From NCBI RefSeq assembly GCF_001189515.2, contig NZ_CP012069.2, forward strand, positions 1,550,001 through 1,614,000: a stretch of DNA of 64,000 nucleotides. The letters run 5' to 3'. The notes below the pieces were generated by a model that ran no database searches, was not told the DNA's origin, and saw only the letters and a list, made by a program, of their open reading frames with translations. The stretch comes from Olsenella sp. oral taxon 807 (GTDB lineage Bacteria; Actinomycetota; Coriobacteriia; Coriobacteriales; Atopobiaceae). Both the position numbers and the translations under genes were made by a program. Each line of letters starts with the position of its first letter. Within the stretch, counting starts at the first letter, position 1. This document shows positions 18,611 through 27,874 of this stretch, in pieces.

Positions 18611-19918
18611 GTGAGGTTCGACAAACCCATACAAGAGGGCGTCATGAGGTCCGCCTACCTCTGGAACACCGTGAGTGGCCTGCTCATGGCGTTCCAGAGC
18701 GTCATCGTGGTCATCGTGATAAGCCATGTCTGCGACGCGACGGCAGCGGGCGTCTTCACGCTGGCCTATGCGCACGCCAACCTCTTCCTCACCATAGGGA
18801 AGTGGGGGGAGCGGGCATACCAGGCCTCAGACACTACGGGAGAGTACTCCTTCGCGGAGTATGGCGTCTCACGCATCGCGACGAGCCTCCTCATGCTCGC
18901 CTTAGGCGCAGCGCTGCTCGCCCTCAACGCCGCGAGCGTCGGCTACTCGCCCGACAAGACGGCAGTTATCTTCCTCATGCTGCTGTTCAAGCTCGTAGAC
19001 TGCGTCGAGGACGTGTACCACGGGGAGTATCAGCGCGAGGGCAGGCTCGATGTGGCAGGCAAGGTCCTGACGGCGCGCCTTCTGACCACGGTCGCCCTCT
19101 ATGTCGCGGCCATTATCATCCTGCGTGACCAGCTCCCTGCCCTAGCCTTAGCCACGGCCTACACGACCCTCTTCGCCGTCTGCGAGTGCATCTGGGCACG
19201 GCTCCGCCACAAGCTGCCCCAGCCAGGACAGGGGTTCTTGCCTGGAAAGGTGGGCAGGCTGCTCCTCGCCTGCTTCGCGCTCGCGCTCGTCACCTCCCTC
19301 CAGTATTACCTCACCAACGCCCCCAAGTATGCGATCGACGCGAGGCTGGATGACCTGCATCAGGCCTATTATGGCTACCTCGCCATGCCGACCTTCGTCG
19401 TGAGCATGCTGTCGAGCTTCATATACAACCCCAACCTCACTCCCCTCGGCCTGAGCTGGGCACGACATGACGTGAGGGCCTTCAGCTCCACCATCAGGCG
19501 CATCATCGCCTTGATCGTCGCCATCACGATAGCCTGCGACGTCGCGGCCGCCATCCTCGGCATTCCCATCCTGAGCGCGCTCTATGCCGCCGACCTCTCG
19601 CCTTATGTGGTCGAGCTCGTCGTGCTAGTGACAGGTGGGGGCTTTCTTGCCGTCGCGATGCTCCTCACCTCCGTCATGGCGATCATGCGAAGGCAGAACA
19701 GCCTGATCGTGGGCAACGTCATCGCCGCCGCGCTCGCTGCGCTGCTCTGCCCCGTCGCGACGGAGCTCTTTGGCATCACGGGTGCCGCATGGTCCTACCT
19801 CGCCACAATGGTTTTGCTCGTAATCTCGTTTCTTGTGCCCTATTCGCACGAGCTCTCACGTGCCCGTGAGAGTAGTGCTGAGGAAAGCCAGCTACCAAAG
19901 CCGCTGGCAAGGGACTGA
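18611..19918 (+). CDS. Wzx-type polysaccharide flippase (first)
   Basis: 435 residues, GTG start at 18611 behind AGAGG. About twelve hydrophobic segments in the pattern of the MOP/MATE-related polysaccharide exporters (Wzx), beginning MRSAYLWNTVSGLLMAFQS with the typical first-helix Asn. It would move lipid-linked sugars from the inner to the outer face of the membrane. Placed directly after the five GT-C genes, it could supply polyprenyl-linked donors to them or export the repeating unit. A second Wzx-like protein is encoded at 43048-44517. Confidence 0.85.
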   Translation: MRFDKPIQEGVMRSAYLWNTVSGLLMAFQSVIVVIVISHVCDATAAGVFTLAYAHANLFLTIGKWGERAYQASDTTGEYSFAEYGVSRIATSLLMLALGAALLALNAASVGYSPDKTAVIFLMLLFKLVDCVEDVYHGEYQREGRLDVAGKVLTARLLTTVALYVAAIIILRDQLPALALATAYTTLFAVCECIWARLRHKLPQPGQGFLPGKVGRLLLACFALALVTSLQYYLTNAPKYAIDARLDDLHQAYYGYLAMPTFVVSMLSSFIYNPNLTPLGLSWARHDVRAFSSTIRRIIALIVAITIACDVAAAILGIPILSALYAADLSPYVVELVVLVTGGGFLAVAMLLTSVMAIMRRQNSLIVGNVIAAALAALLCPVATELFGITGAAWSYLATMVLLVISFLVPYSHELSRARESSAEESQLPKPLARD

Positions 19919-20110
19919 GGGTGGGCTAACTTTGCTTCCTCCCTTTCTGGTCTGAGCTCCGTTTGACCACGAGCAGGTAACACCCTGCATCACCACATGA
20001 CACGGCCACGTTAACCACTGCCCTGCCGAAGCTCGCGCCAAGGATACCCGACTAAAACAGGCACTCGTGACCCGGTGCCGAGAGACGAAGCAGGACCTCA
20101 CCAAAACGGG

Positions 20111-21115
20111 CTACTCGCGCGGCCCCTCACCCTTCCTTGGCCTGTCAGCTGGCCAGTTGAGGCGTTCCTCCTCGACGACGAGCGGCCGCTTCATGGTACG
20201 CGAGTTGATCGTGAGGACATACTCCCCCAGAAGTCCTATGAAGAAGGTCTGCGTAGACCCGATCAAAAGGACCAAGATGACCAGAGGTGCCATACCCGCC
20301 GCATACTGGTTCCAGTTCAAGAGCTTCAAGACAAGAAATACCACCGCAAGCAGGAGGGTAATGGCCGAGACGACAAAGCCGCCTATCGTCGCCAGCCTTA
20401 GGGGCACCTTGGTATAGCTCGTGAAGGAGAGCATAGCGGCATCATAGAGGGTCGTGAAGCTGTTGTGCGTCTTGCCGGCTCGCCTGCCTGCCTGGCGATA
20501 CGGTATGTCCTTGCGGTTGGCAGGACCAAGCTCCGCGACAATGCCACGAAGGAAGGGTTGGGGATCGTCGAGGTCCTTGAGGACTTGTATGAAGCGTTGG
20601 TCATAGAGTCCCGTCCCAGTGAAGTGCTCGATCTGACTCACGTCGCTCATCTTGCGGATAAGCTTGTAGTAGCAGGTCCTGAGCAGGCGTAGCACCCTAC
20701 CCTCATCTGAGTTCGTCTTGATGGCAGAGACGACCGTATGCCCCTCCTCCCAAGCGTGAACGAACTTGGGGATGAGGTCGACAGGATCCTGGAAATCGCA
20801 GCAGATGGTGATGACCGCATCGCCGTCCGCCTGACACATGCCATAGAACGGGGAGTTGAACTGCCCAAAGTTGCGAGAGTTGAGGATCACGCGGGTGCGC
20901 TCGTCCTGGGCACACAGAAGGCGCAGCTTATCACGGGTGCCATCCGTGGAGCAGTTGTCGATGAAGATGATGTCATAGTCGTAGCCGGGCAGCGCCTTCG
21001 CGAACTGCTCTGTGATCGCGTCATGCATGGGTATGACATTATCGGCCTCGTTGTAGCAAGGTACCACCACCGAGATCTTCCTAGCTTCCCCACCCTGATC
21101 CGCCTCGTCAACCAT
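20111..21115 (-). CDS. GT2 polyprenyl-phosphate sugar transferase (GtrB/DPM-like)
   Basis: 334 residues from the ATG at 21115 behind AGGGGG. GT-A glycosyltransferase with SVVVPCYNEADN at the start, FIDNCSTDGT, and CCDFQDP, the form of the metal-binding region typical of DPM1/GtrB enzymes. Two C-terminal membrane spans end in GLLGEYVLTI, as in GtrB-type proteins. Such enzymes load a nucleotide sugar onto polyprenyl phosphate. Last gene of the CDP-sugar operon; its start lies 2 bases after the stop of the reductase gene. Inference: it may supply the lipid-linked donor used by the GT-C array. Confidence 0.88.
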   Translation of the reverse strand: MVDEADQGGEARKISVVVPCYNEADNVIPMHDAITEQFAKALPGYDYDIIFIDNCSTDGTRDKLRLLCAQDERTRVILNSRNFGQFNSPFYGMCQADGDAVITICCDFQDPVDLIPKFVHAWEEGHTVVSAIKTNSDEGRVLRLLRTCYYKLIRKMSDVSQIEHFTGTGLYDQRFIQVLKDLDDPQPFLRGIVAELGPANRKDIPYRQAGRRAGKTHNSFTTLYDAAMLSFTSYTKVPLRLATIGGFVVSAITLLLAVVFLVLKLLNWNQYAAGMAPLVILVLLIGSTQTFFIGLLGEYVLTINSRTMKRPLVVEEERLNWPADRPRKGEGPRE

Positions 21116-21116
21116 C

Positions 21117-22040
21117 CTACCCCCTGCACCACTTGATGGTCCGGTCAATCCCCTCATCAAACGATACGGTCGGGCTGAAGCCGGTGTCTTCCGTAAGAGA
21201 CCGTATATCCGCTCTCAGATGCATGACCTGCTTGTCGTAGTATGGGATCGCGCCCAGCTTAGGAACGGCCCCGGTGGCGCAAGCATCGCATATCTGCCAG
21301 ATGAGATCAGCCAAGGGCCTGCATGTGCCACTCCCCACTGGGTAGACATAACCAGATCTACCACCATGTGCCATGGCCAACAGTGCTCTACCGCAGTCAT
21401 CAGCATAGAGATAGTCCCAAAGCTGCTCCCCCTTCGTGCAAGGTGGGTCGACACCTCGCAGGGCATCTCTGATCACATTCATGACCATGGTGTGGGGGGC
21501 ATCCCCCGGACCATACACGCTCAGAATGCGAGACCACACATGGTCCATACCAACGCGCTCGCACACAAGCCTCGTCATTTGACATGAGGCTTGCTTGGCT
21601 ATGCCATATCCCGTCTCGGGCACCCCGACCATGTTTACGGTGATGTCTCCATCAACGCGACCACACTCCGCCTGAGACCCAGCTCCGACAAAGACACGAC
21701 ATCCAAGGCGACTTGCGAGCTGGGCGGCCGCCACGGCATAGCCAATGTTTGCGGTCTGGAGCTGTGCGTCATCACGAACTGGACCCGCCGACCCTGCCCA
21801 TGCAATATGGAAGAAGGCGTCACAGGGTTCGATCTGAGAGGTATCAAGTTGGGCAAGGGAGCTCAACTCGCACTCAAGCTGGGACACCCCCTCATTATCA
21901 GGGAGGTTTCCCATGCGCCTGGAGTGAGGTCGAACGGCGGCGATGACCTCCATCCCCTCTTCCAAGCATGCACGCACAACAGACGAGCCGACCATGCTGG
22001 TCGCACCCGTGACGAACGCGCGCCTGATATCGCGACTCAT
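21117..22040 (-). CDS. NAD(P)-dependent sugar-nucleotide epimerase/reductase
   Basis: 307 residues, extended short-chain dehydrogenase with the nucleotide-binding turn VTGATSMVGSS near residue 10 and a YGIAK (YxxxK) catalytic pair. The ATG at 22040 has GGGAG upstream and lies 4 bases after the HAD gene. In pathways making CDP-3,6-dideoxyhexoses or yersiniose, a final SDR reduces a keto group; by position this could be that enzyme (CDP-abequose/paratose synthase-like or YerF-like). The exact substrate cannot be read from the sequence. Confidence 0.8.
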   Translation of the reverse strand: MSRDIRRAFVTGATSMVGSSVVRACLEEGMEVIAAVRPHSRRMGNLPDNEGVSQLECELSSLAQLDTSQIEPCDAFFHIAWAGSAGPVRDDAQLQTANIGYAVAAAQLASRLGCRVFVGAGSQAECGRVDGDITVNMVGVPETGYGIAKQASCQMTRLVCERVGMDHVWSRILSVYGPGDAPHTMVMNVIRDALRGVDPPCTKGEQLWDYLYADDCGRALLAMAHGGRSGYVYPVGSGTCRPLADLIWQICDACATGAVPKLGAIPYYDKQVMHLRADIRSLTEDTGFSPTVSFDEGIDRTIKWCRG

Positions 22041-22044
22041 ACGA

Positions 22045-22707
22045 TCATCTCCCACATGCAGCAATTAGCTCGTCAGTGTCCATAACGACGCGCTCGATCC
22101 TAGGGTCACGGTAAAGCTCATCGGTCCCCTGACCCCAAGCGACCACAACGCAGCCTACCCCCGCGTTGCTGGCCGTATCTACATCGATGCGAGTGTCACC
22201 GACGTACAGCGTCTCGGCGGGAGTCACCTTGGCCTTAGTCATGAGCCATCGTGCGCCCTCGGGATCGGGCTTGGCGCTTTTGATCCCAACGTTGCCATAG
22301 CCGGAAACTAAAAGAGGCAGGCCCCTGAAGAACCTATCCATCAGCCTGACAAGGTTATCATGGGGCTTGTTGCTGTTCACCGCAATTTGCATGCCGCTGT
22401 CGAGCAGCTGTCGCAGGGCCTTGCTAACTCCTGGATAAGGACGGGTCCTTGACTTGGGAGAAGACGCATATGTCTTCCGATAGGCCTGCGAGACCGCCGT
22501 GACAGCGGCGTCTTCTCTTGCGACGTCCGGAGGAAGGATGCCCCTGACGATCTCCTCAAGGGGCTTTCCCAGCTGCGCAGACACGCCCTCGAGCGTGCTC
22601 GAGGGGTAACCTGCGGCCACCAACGCCTGATTGAAGCACTCAGCCACGTCCTCGACGGTATCTACCAGCGTCCCATCGGCATCAAATATGACAAGGCGTC
22701 TACTCAC
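22045..22707 (-). CDS. HAD-superfamily phosphatase
   Basis: 220 residues, GTG start at 22707 behind GGGAGG. HAD motif I FDADGTLVDT (Asp9, Asp11), motif II VNSNKP, and motif III/IV around KPDPEGARW and VGDTRIDVDTA. Looks like a phosphoglycolate phosphatase-type small-molecule phosphatase. Sits between the aldolase and the reductase in a minus-strand operon, so it may remove phosphate from a precursor of the branched sugar. That role is a guess from context. Confidence 0.88.
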   Translation of the reverse strand: MSRRLVIFDADGTLVDTVEDVAECFNQALVAAGYPSSTLEGVSAQLGKPLEEIVRGILPPDVAREDAAVTAVSQAYRKTYASSPKSRTRPYPGVSKALRQLLDSGMQIAVNSNKPHDNLVRLMDRFFRGLPLLVSGYGNVGIKSAKPDPEGARWLMTKAKVTPAETLYVGDTRIDVDTASNAGVGCVVVAWGQGTDELYRDPRIERVVMDTDELIAACGR

Positions 22708-22748
22708 CAGAAGCCTCCCAGGAACCGCGCGGATCTTCTTTGCCCCGC

Positions 22749-23531
22749 CTACGCCTCGGCCCTCTCGATCCGCTCACGCATCATCTTAAGACGCGAGCGG
22801 TCCTCGTTCGCCATCGAGTCATAGTAGGTGCACTTGTTCTCAAGGTAAAGCGTCTCGAACCTCATGGCAGAAAGGATGCCGCCTTTGAGGATCCTCTCGT
22901 CGTCAGTCACCTCAAAGTGCACCTTACGCGTCTCAAAGCGATCTGCATAAGGGGCCATGGCCTTAATGAAGGGGATGGCGTCAAACGAGATACCGCCACC
23001 AAAGGCAACCTTCAACCCGGCACCGCGTGACTGCTTGGCGAGGTCGATGCAGCTCTCGAGCATGAAGTCATTGTTGATATCCGCACGCGTGAGGCCGCAG
23101 GATGCGGAGAAGTCTACGCGCCCGATGCCGACCATGTCTAAGAAGCCCTGCCCTTCGGCAAGAATGTCGGAATAATTTTTCTTGCAGGTTTTGGTTTCCG
23201 CATTGATCACCCAGTTAATGCCACCCATCGCGTCTCCGTAGACCTTTCGAGCAGCACCTTTGAACTTAGAGAGCGCAAAGGGGGTCTCGATCATCGGCGC
23301 CATGATGCCACTCGCACCAAGGAGCTTGCATTGATCCAGGTCGCGCACTGCCTCGCAACCTCCGATCTTGATGGTTAGGGGCATATTGACCGTATTCAGG
23401 ACCTCAGTGAGCATGATCATCTCGTCCGTCCTTGAACCCTCGGCCTCAAACTCAGCCTTCACGGCAACGCAACCATACTCCTCCTTGAGGGACTTGAGGA
23501 TATCGACCATCTTCCTACCAACCTGATTCAT
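22749..23531 (-). CDS. HpcH/HpaI-type aldolase (PEP/pyruvate-binding barrel)
   Basis: 260 residues, ATG at 23531 behind AAAGGAG. The sequence VKAEFEAEG, GIMAPMIETPFAL, INAETKTC and GIGRVDFSAS follows the order of conserved elements in the HpcH/HpaI aldolase and citrate-lyase-beta family: acidic metal ligands, IET motif, a second ET, and GRVD. Such enzymes add or remove pyruvate-type units at an aldehyde. Its place directly after the YerE-like thiamine-diphosphate enzyme is unusual for a dideoxysugar operon and points to a second carbon-carbon bond step, or to supply of the C2/C3 unit. Substrate unknown. Confidence 0.75.
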   Translation of the reverse strand: MNQVGRKMVDILKSLKEEYGCVAVKAEFEAEGSRTDEMIMLTEVLNTVNMPLTIKIGGCEAVRDLDQCKLLGASGIMAPMIETPFALSKFKGAARKVYGDAMGGINWVINAETKTCKKNYSDILAEGQGFLDMVGIGRVDFSASCGLTRADINNDFMLESCIDLAKQSRGAGLKVAFGGGISFDAIPFIKAMAPYADRFETRKVHFEVTDDERILKGGILSAMRFETLYLENKCTYYDSMANEDRSRLKMMRERIERAEA

Positions 23532-23587
23532 GAACCTGCTCCTTTCGTGTTATGATGCATTCTCTCGTATCATGGATAGCGCGATGC

Positions 23588-25402
23588 CTAGCCCCCGAAC
23601 CTGTTCTGGGCCATCTCCTCCCTACTCAAAAATGGACTCATGTCCTCTAGGGATGGCGAGATGATGGTGCCATCGTCGAGCCTCCTCGACGAGAGCTTAG
23701 GTTCGAAGTTCTGCTCGTGACCAACAACCGCCTCGCAGACAACTGGTCCATCGGTGGCAAGGAGGGCATCTATGGCAACCGTAAGACCGTCAGTACTGTC
23801 GATGCGAACGAACGGGAGATCGAATGCTGCCGCCACCCTGCCCCAGTTGGGGCTTCCTACGCCGCTGTCCTTATCCACACCACAGAAGTTCGCGTTGAAC
23901 GTATTGGTCTGCGTTTGGCGGATGGAGTGGTACCCGTCGTTGTTGAGAATGACGACCTTCACGTTAAGCCCGTTGTAGGAGATCGTCTCCAACTCCTGCA
24001 GGTTCATCATGATGGATCCGTCACCCTCGATGCACAAGACGCTGCCTCCTCCCCTCGCCACCGCAGCTCCCACGGCCGCAGGCAGGCCATAGCCCATCGA
24101 GGCGACGCCAGAGTTAGTAAAGAGGCGCTGTCCTTGCTTGATCCGCATCGTCTGGAACGAACAGACACAGGCCGCGCCATTGCTCGTAACCGTGACTTGG
24201 TCAGCGGGCAAGCGCCGTGACAGCACATCGAGGAAGTAATAGGGGTTTACTGGCGTGCGCCTCTCCTTGTAGGCGGGGAGGTCTGCCGGATAGCGACGAT
24301 TCAGGTTCTGGCAAAACTCATGCCAGCTCTGGTGCTCGGACCTGTCAAAGCATTCCGGATGGCGATTTGCCACGCCCAAGAAGTCCCTAATATCAGCGTG
24401 GATCGGCAGATCGATGCTCAGGGTTGGCTTTGCAAGCTCCGCCTCGTCGATGTCGACGGCAACCAGGTAGGCCCCCCTCGCGAAGTTCTCCCAGTTATAG
24501 CTCACCTGCCGCACGTTCATGCGACACGCAAGGGATATGACAAGATCGGCATTCTGAATCACGAAGTTCCCCCCACGCGTCCCCACCGTGCCGGGACGTC
24601 CCGCGTAGAGCTCATCATCGTCAGCCATGAGGTCGTGCGCGTTCCACGCAGTGCAGACGGGGATCTGCAGCTTCGCTATGAAGGATCGGAACTCATCGTA
24701 GGCATGGGCAGTCCGGATGCCACCACCGGCAAGGATGACCGGTGCCTTGGCGGCATGGACCCTGGCAAACAGGTCGGAGACGATTGCGGCAGAGACGGGC
24801 TCAGGATACTCCCGTGCCGGAAGGCTACCGATACCCTCCCGAGAGGCATCGAAGTGCACGAGGTCACCGGGGTCGATCTCTGCGGCCTGTACGTTAAGAG
24901 GGACGTCCACCCAACAGGGGCCCGGGCGCCCGTGCGTCGCGGCGTAGAGGGCCTTCTCGAGGTGGTAGGAGACCCTGAGGGGATCGGTGACCATCACGGC
25001 ATACTTGGTCATGTCCCTCACCGTGTCGACGATATGCCACTCCTGGTCCCCAAGCTGTCGAAGCCCAAGCTCGGGGCAGGACGCGACTGTCGTCGTGAAC
25101 TTCACCTGACCCGAGATCACGAGCATGGGGATGGAGTCGAGCCACCCTCCGAGCACGCCGGTGATCGCGTTGGTGCCACCAGGACCCGTGGTGACGCAGA
25201 CTGCCGCGATACGCCCCGTCAGTCGGGCGTAGCTCTCGGCTGCCATGGCACAGGCCTGCTCATGGTGGTTGTAGGTCACATGCAGGCCTCCGTGGTGACC
25301 AAAGGCATCGTTGAGGTGCATGGCACCGCCACCGACCACCGAGAACAGGTCCGTGATGCCATAGCCCACGATAAACTGCGCCATGTAGTCCGCTACGCGC
25401 AT
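23588..25402 (-). CDS. Thiamine-diphosphate enzyme, YerE/acetolactate synthase-like
   Basis: 604 residues. The N-terminal TPP domain has the catalytic Glu48 in NHHEQACAMAAESYAR and TTGPGGTN; the C-terminal TPP domain has GDGSIMMNLQELET and ILNNDGYHSI, the GDG...N cofactor motif. Acetolactate-synthase-like in shape, but it lies between CDP-dideoxyhexose genes, not ilv genes. In Yersinia, YerE of this family transfers a two-carbon unit from pyruvate onto C4 of a CDP-3,6-dideoxy-4-keto sugar. The start lies 3 bases after the ddhC stop behind AGGGGGG. Function by family and context; ordinary acetolactate synthesis is the alternative. Confidence 0.82.
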   Translation of the reverse strand: MRVADYMAQFIVGYGITDLFSVVGGGAMHLNDAFGHHGGLHVTYNHHEQACAMAAESYARLTGRIAAVCVTTGPGGTNAITGVLGGWLDSIPMLVISGQVKFTTTVASCPELGLRQLGDQEWHIVDTVRDMTKYAVMVTDPLRVSYHLEKALYAATHGRPGPCWVDVPLNVQAAEIDPGDLVHFDASREGIGSLPAREYPEPVSAAIVSDLFARVHAAKAPVILAGGGIRTAHAYDEFRSFIAKLQIPVCTAWNAHDLMADDDELYAGRPGTVGTRGGNFVIQNADLVISLACRMNVRQVSYNWENFARGAYLVAVDIDEAELAKPTLSIDLPIHADIRDFLGVANRHPECFDRSEHQSWHEFCQNLNRRYPADLPAYKERRTPVNPYYFLDVLSRRLPADQVTVTSNGAACVCSFQTMRIKQGQRLFTNSGVASMGYGLPAAVGAAVARGGGSVLCIEGDGSIMMNLQELETISYNGLNVKVVILNNDGYHSIRQTQTNTFNANFCGVDKDSGVGSPNWGRVAAAFDLPFVRIDSTDGLTVAIDALLATDGPVVCEAVVGHEQNFEPKLSSRRLDDGTIISPSLEDMSPFLSREEMAQNRFGG

Positions 25403-25405
25403 GGC

Positions 25406-26752
25406 TCAGGCCCCCCTCACGGCGCCTGCGATGGCCGTGGCCATGTAGTCGAGCTTCTCGTCGGTCATGCCCGGGTAGACGCCCACCCAGAAGGTGTCGC
25501 GCATGATGCGATCGGTGACGTCGAGGTCCCCCACCACGCGGTAGGCGTCGCTGCCACGGATGCTATCAAAGCAGGGGTGACGGACGATGTTGCCCGCGAA
25601 GAGCATCCTCGTCTGCACGCCGGCCGCCTCGACGGCGGGCACGACCCTCTTGCGCTCCGTCCCCTCACGACAGGTCATGAGGAAACCAAACCAGCTCGGC
25701 TCCGAGTGCAAGGCGGGTTCGGGAAGGATGAGCCTGTCAGAGACGGGCTCAAGCGCCTCTCGCAGATACGCCCAGTTGTGCCTGCGCCTCTCCACGAAGG
25801 AGGGAAACTTCTCGAGCTGGGCGCAGCCGACGGCCGCCTGCAGGTCCGTCGCCTTGAGGTTGTAGCCAAAGTGCGAGTAGACGTACTTGTGGTCATAGCC
25901 CTTGGGAAGCTCACCGTGCTGCCCGTCAAAACGGTGTCCGCAGAGGTTGTCCTGGCCCGAGGCACAGCGGCAGTCGCGACCCCAGTCGCGTATGGAACGC
26001 ATGATAATGTTGAGCTTGGGGTCGTCGGTATAGGTGGCCCCACCCTCCCCCATCGTCATGTGGTGCGGGGGGTAGAAGGACGAGGTGCCGATGTCGCCGA
26101 TGGTCCCCGTAAGACGGGGCGTGCCGTCAATCGTGTAGCGCGAGCCGAGGGCGTCGCAGTTGTCCTCGACGAGCCAGAGCCCGTGCTCGTCGCAGAAGGC
26201 CTTGACGGCGGCAAGATCGAAGGGATTGCCCAAGGTGTGCGCCATCATGACGGCCTTGGTCCTGCCGGGGTTGAGGGCAGCCTCAAGACGCGTGACGTCT
26301 ACGTTGTACTGGGGAACGGTGACATCAATGAAGACCGGCACGGCACCAAACTGGATGATGGGCGTGATGGTGGTGGGAAAGCCTGCGGCGACGGTGATGA
26401 CCTCGTCGCCACGACGGATGGCCCGCTCGCCGAGCTCGGGTGCCGTCAGGGTCGCGAACGCGAGGAGGTTCGCAGAGGACCCCGAGTTGACCACGCTGGC
26501 GAAGCGCACGCCAAGGTAGCGCGCGAAGGCACGCTCGAACTTGGCGGTCCACGGTCCTGCCGTGAGCCAGAAGTCGAGAGACGCGTCAACGAGGTTGACC
26601 ATCTCACTGTGATCGTAGACGCGCGACGCGTAGCTGATCCGGTCCCCCGGAACGAAGGGCTTGCCCTGGTTGTGGTAGCTGTCACAGTACTCGCTCACGA
26701 GGGAGAGGATCTCCTCCCTCGCCTCTGCCTCGCTCTTGCCCTCAAACGCCAC
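25406..26752 (-). CDS. ddhC: CDP-4-keto-6-deoxyglucose 3-dehydratase (E1, RfbH/DdhC)
   Basis: 448 residues, GTG start overlapping the ddhB stop by one base, behind GAGGAG. DegT-fold PMP enzyme in which the usual PLP lysine is replaced by His (SFYPPHHMTMGEGG, His230/231), and with Cys199, Cys261, Cys263 and Cys271 (C-x1-C-x7-C) matching the [2Fe-2S] ligands of E1. It removes the C3 hydroxyl of CDP-4-keto-6-deoxyglucose together with an electron-transfer reductase (DdhD/E3). No such reductase is encoded in this window. Confidence 0.92.
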   Translation of the reverse strand: MAFEGKSEAEAREEILSLVSEYCDSYHNQGKPFVPGDRISYASRVYDHSEMVNLVDASLDFWLTAGPWTAKFERAFARYLGVRFASVVNSGSSANLLAFATLTAPELGERAIRRGDEVITVAAGFPTTITPIIQFGAVPVFIDVTVPQYNVDVTRLEAALNPGRTKAVMMAHTLGNPFDLAAVKAFCDEHGLWLVEDNCDALGSRYTIDGTPRLTGTIGDIGTSSFYPPHHMTMGEGGATYTDDPKLNIIMRSIRDWGRDCRCASGQDNLCGHRFDGQHGELPKGYDHKYVYSHFGYNLKATDLQAAVGCAQLEKFPSFVERRRHNWAYLREALEPVSDRLILPEPALHSEPSWFGFLMTCREGTERKRVVPAVEAAGVQTRMLFAGNIVRHPCFDSIRGSDAYRVVGDLDVTDRIMRDTFWVGVYPGMTDEKLDYMATAIAGAVRGA

Positions 26753-27873
26753 TATATCAGCTCCTCTAGGTAGTCATCGATCTGCTTGTCCATGGCATCA
26801 GACGCGGCGGCGGTACCCCCGACGACCCAGGCGCGGGACCATTCGACCGTTCTCCTCAGCGCCTCACGCACGTCCCAGACGGGCTGCCAGCCAAGCTTGT
26901 CCTTTGCCTTCGAGTTGTCGAGCCTCAGGAGGCCCGCCTCGTGGGGCCCGTCCACGCGACGCGCCTCGAAGGAGAAGCCATCGCCCCACGCGTCGGCGAA
27001 CATCCCCACGATCTGGCCCGTCGTCACGCAGTCGGCGTCATCTGGGCCGACGTTGTACCACCCCGCGAGGCTCGTATCCTCATCCTGCCTCATGACGAGG
27101 GTCAGGTACAGCAGCAGGGGCTCGAGGACGTGCTGGTAGGGCCGCACCGAGCTGGGGTTGCGTATAGTCATGACAGTGCCCGACCGGGCGGCACGCACGC
27201 AATCGGGAACGATCCGGTTGTCTGCGAAGTCACCGCCGCCGATGACGTTGCCCGCCCGGGCCGTCGAGATGGCGCAGCGGCCAGCTGCGGCTCCGAGGGC
27301 GCCTGGGGCGAAGAAGCTTCTCGCGTAGGAGTGCGTCACGAGCTCCGAGCAGCTCTTGGAGTTGGAGTACGGGTCAAAGCCGTCGAGCTTGTCATCCTCC
27401 CTGTAGCCGTAGCCCGGACGCTCGAGGTTCTCGTACACCTTGTCTGTGGTCACGTTGAGGAAGGTCCTGACGCTCTCGCACGAGCGCACGCACTCGAGCA
27501 CGTTGACCGTCCCCATGACGTTGGTCTCATAGGTGTGGCGGGGCCTCTGGTAGGAGTCGATGACCAAGGGCTGGGCAGCGAGGTGAAGCACGGCGTGAGG
27601 ACAGGTGCGCTCGAAGCAGCGCCTGAGGGCGTCGAGGTCCCTCACGTCCGCCACCGTCTGGTCCATCTGGTTGCCCAGGCCTACCAAGTCAAACAGACTC
27701 GGGTTCGTGGGAGGTTCAAGCGCATAGCCCGACACCTTGGCACCCAGGTGCAGCAGGGTGCGACAGAGCCAAGAACCCTTGAAGCCGGTCGAGCCGGTGA
27801 CGAGCACGCCTCTTCCCCCGAAGAAGGAGGACAGCCGATCGCGCAGACCCGTGCCAACGAGCTTAGGCGGCAT
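26752..27873 (-). CDS. ddhB: CDP-glucose 4,6-dehydratase
   Basis: 373 residues from the ATG at 27873, directly after the ddhA stop and behind GGAAGG. Extended SDR with VLVTGSTGFKGSWL near residue 22, HLAAQPLV, NVTTDKVYEN, and the YSNSK (YxxxK) pair in DPYSNSKSCSEL. TGFKGSWL is typical of CDP-glucose 4,6-dehydratases (RfbG/DdhB). It forms CDP-4-keto-6-deoxyglucose, the substrate of DdhC encoded immediately downstream. Confidence 0.94.
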   Translation of the reverse strand: MPPKLVGTGLRDRLSSFFGGRGVLVTGSTGFKGSWLCRTLLHLGAKVSGYALEPPTNPSLFDLVGLGNQMDQTVADVRDLDALRRCFERTCPHAVLHLAAQPLVIDSYQRPRHTYETNVMGTVNVLECVRSCESVRTFLNVTTDKVYENLERPGYGYREDDKLDGFDPYSNSKSCSELVTHSYARSFFAPGALGAAAGRCAISTARAGNVIGGGDFADNRIVPDCVRAARSGTVMTIRNPSSVRPYQHVLEPLLLYLTLVMRQDEDTSLAGWYNVGPDDADCVTTGQIVGMFADAWGDGFSFEARRVDGPHEAGLLRLDNSKAKDKLGWQPVWDVREALRRTVEWSRAWVVGGTAAASDAMDKQIDDYLEELI

Positions 27874-27874
27874 G

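Noticed and set aside
23588-25402. Simple call as biosynthetic acetolactate synthase IlvB
   Set aside because: No ilvN or ilvC nearby; the gene is coupled without gaps to CDP-dideoxyhexose genes. Kept only as an alternative.
24320-26773. 817-codon plus-strand frame
   Set aside because: It lies opposite the well-supported TPP enzyme and ddhC genes; composition is that of an antisense shadow.
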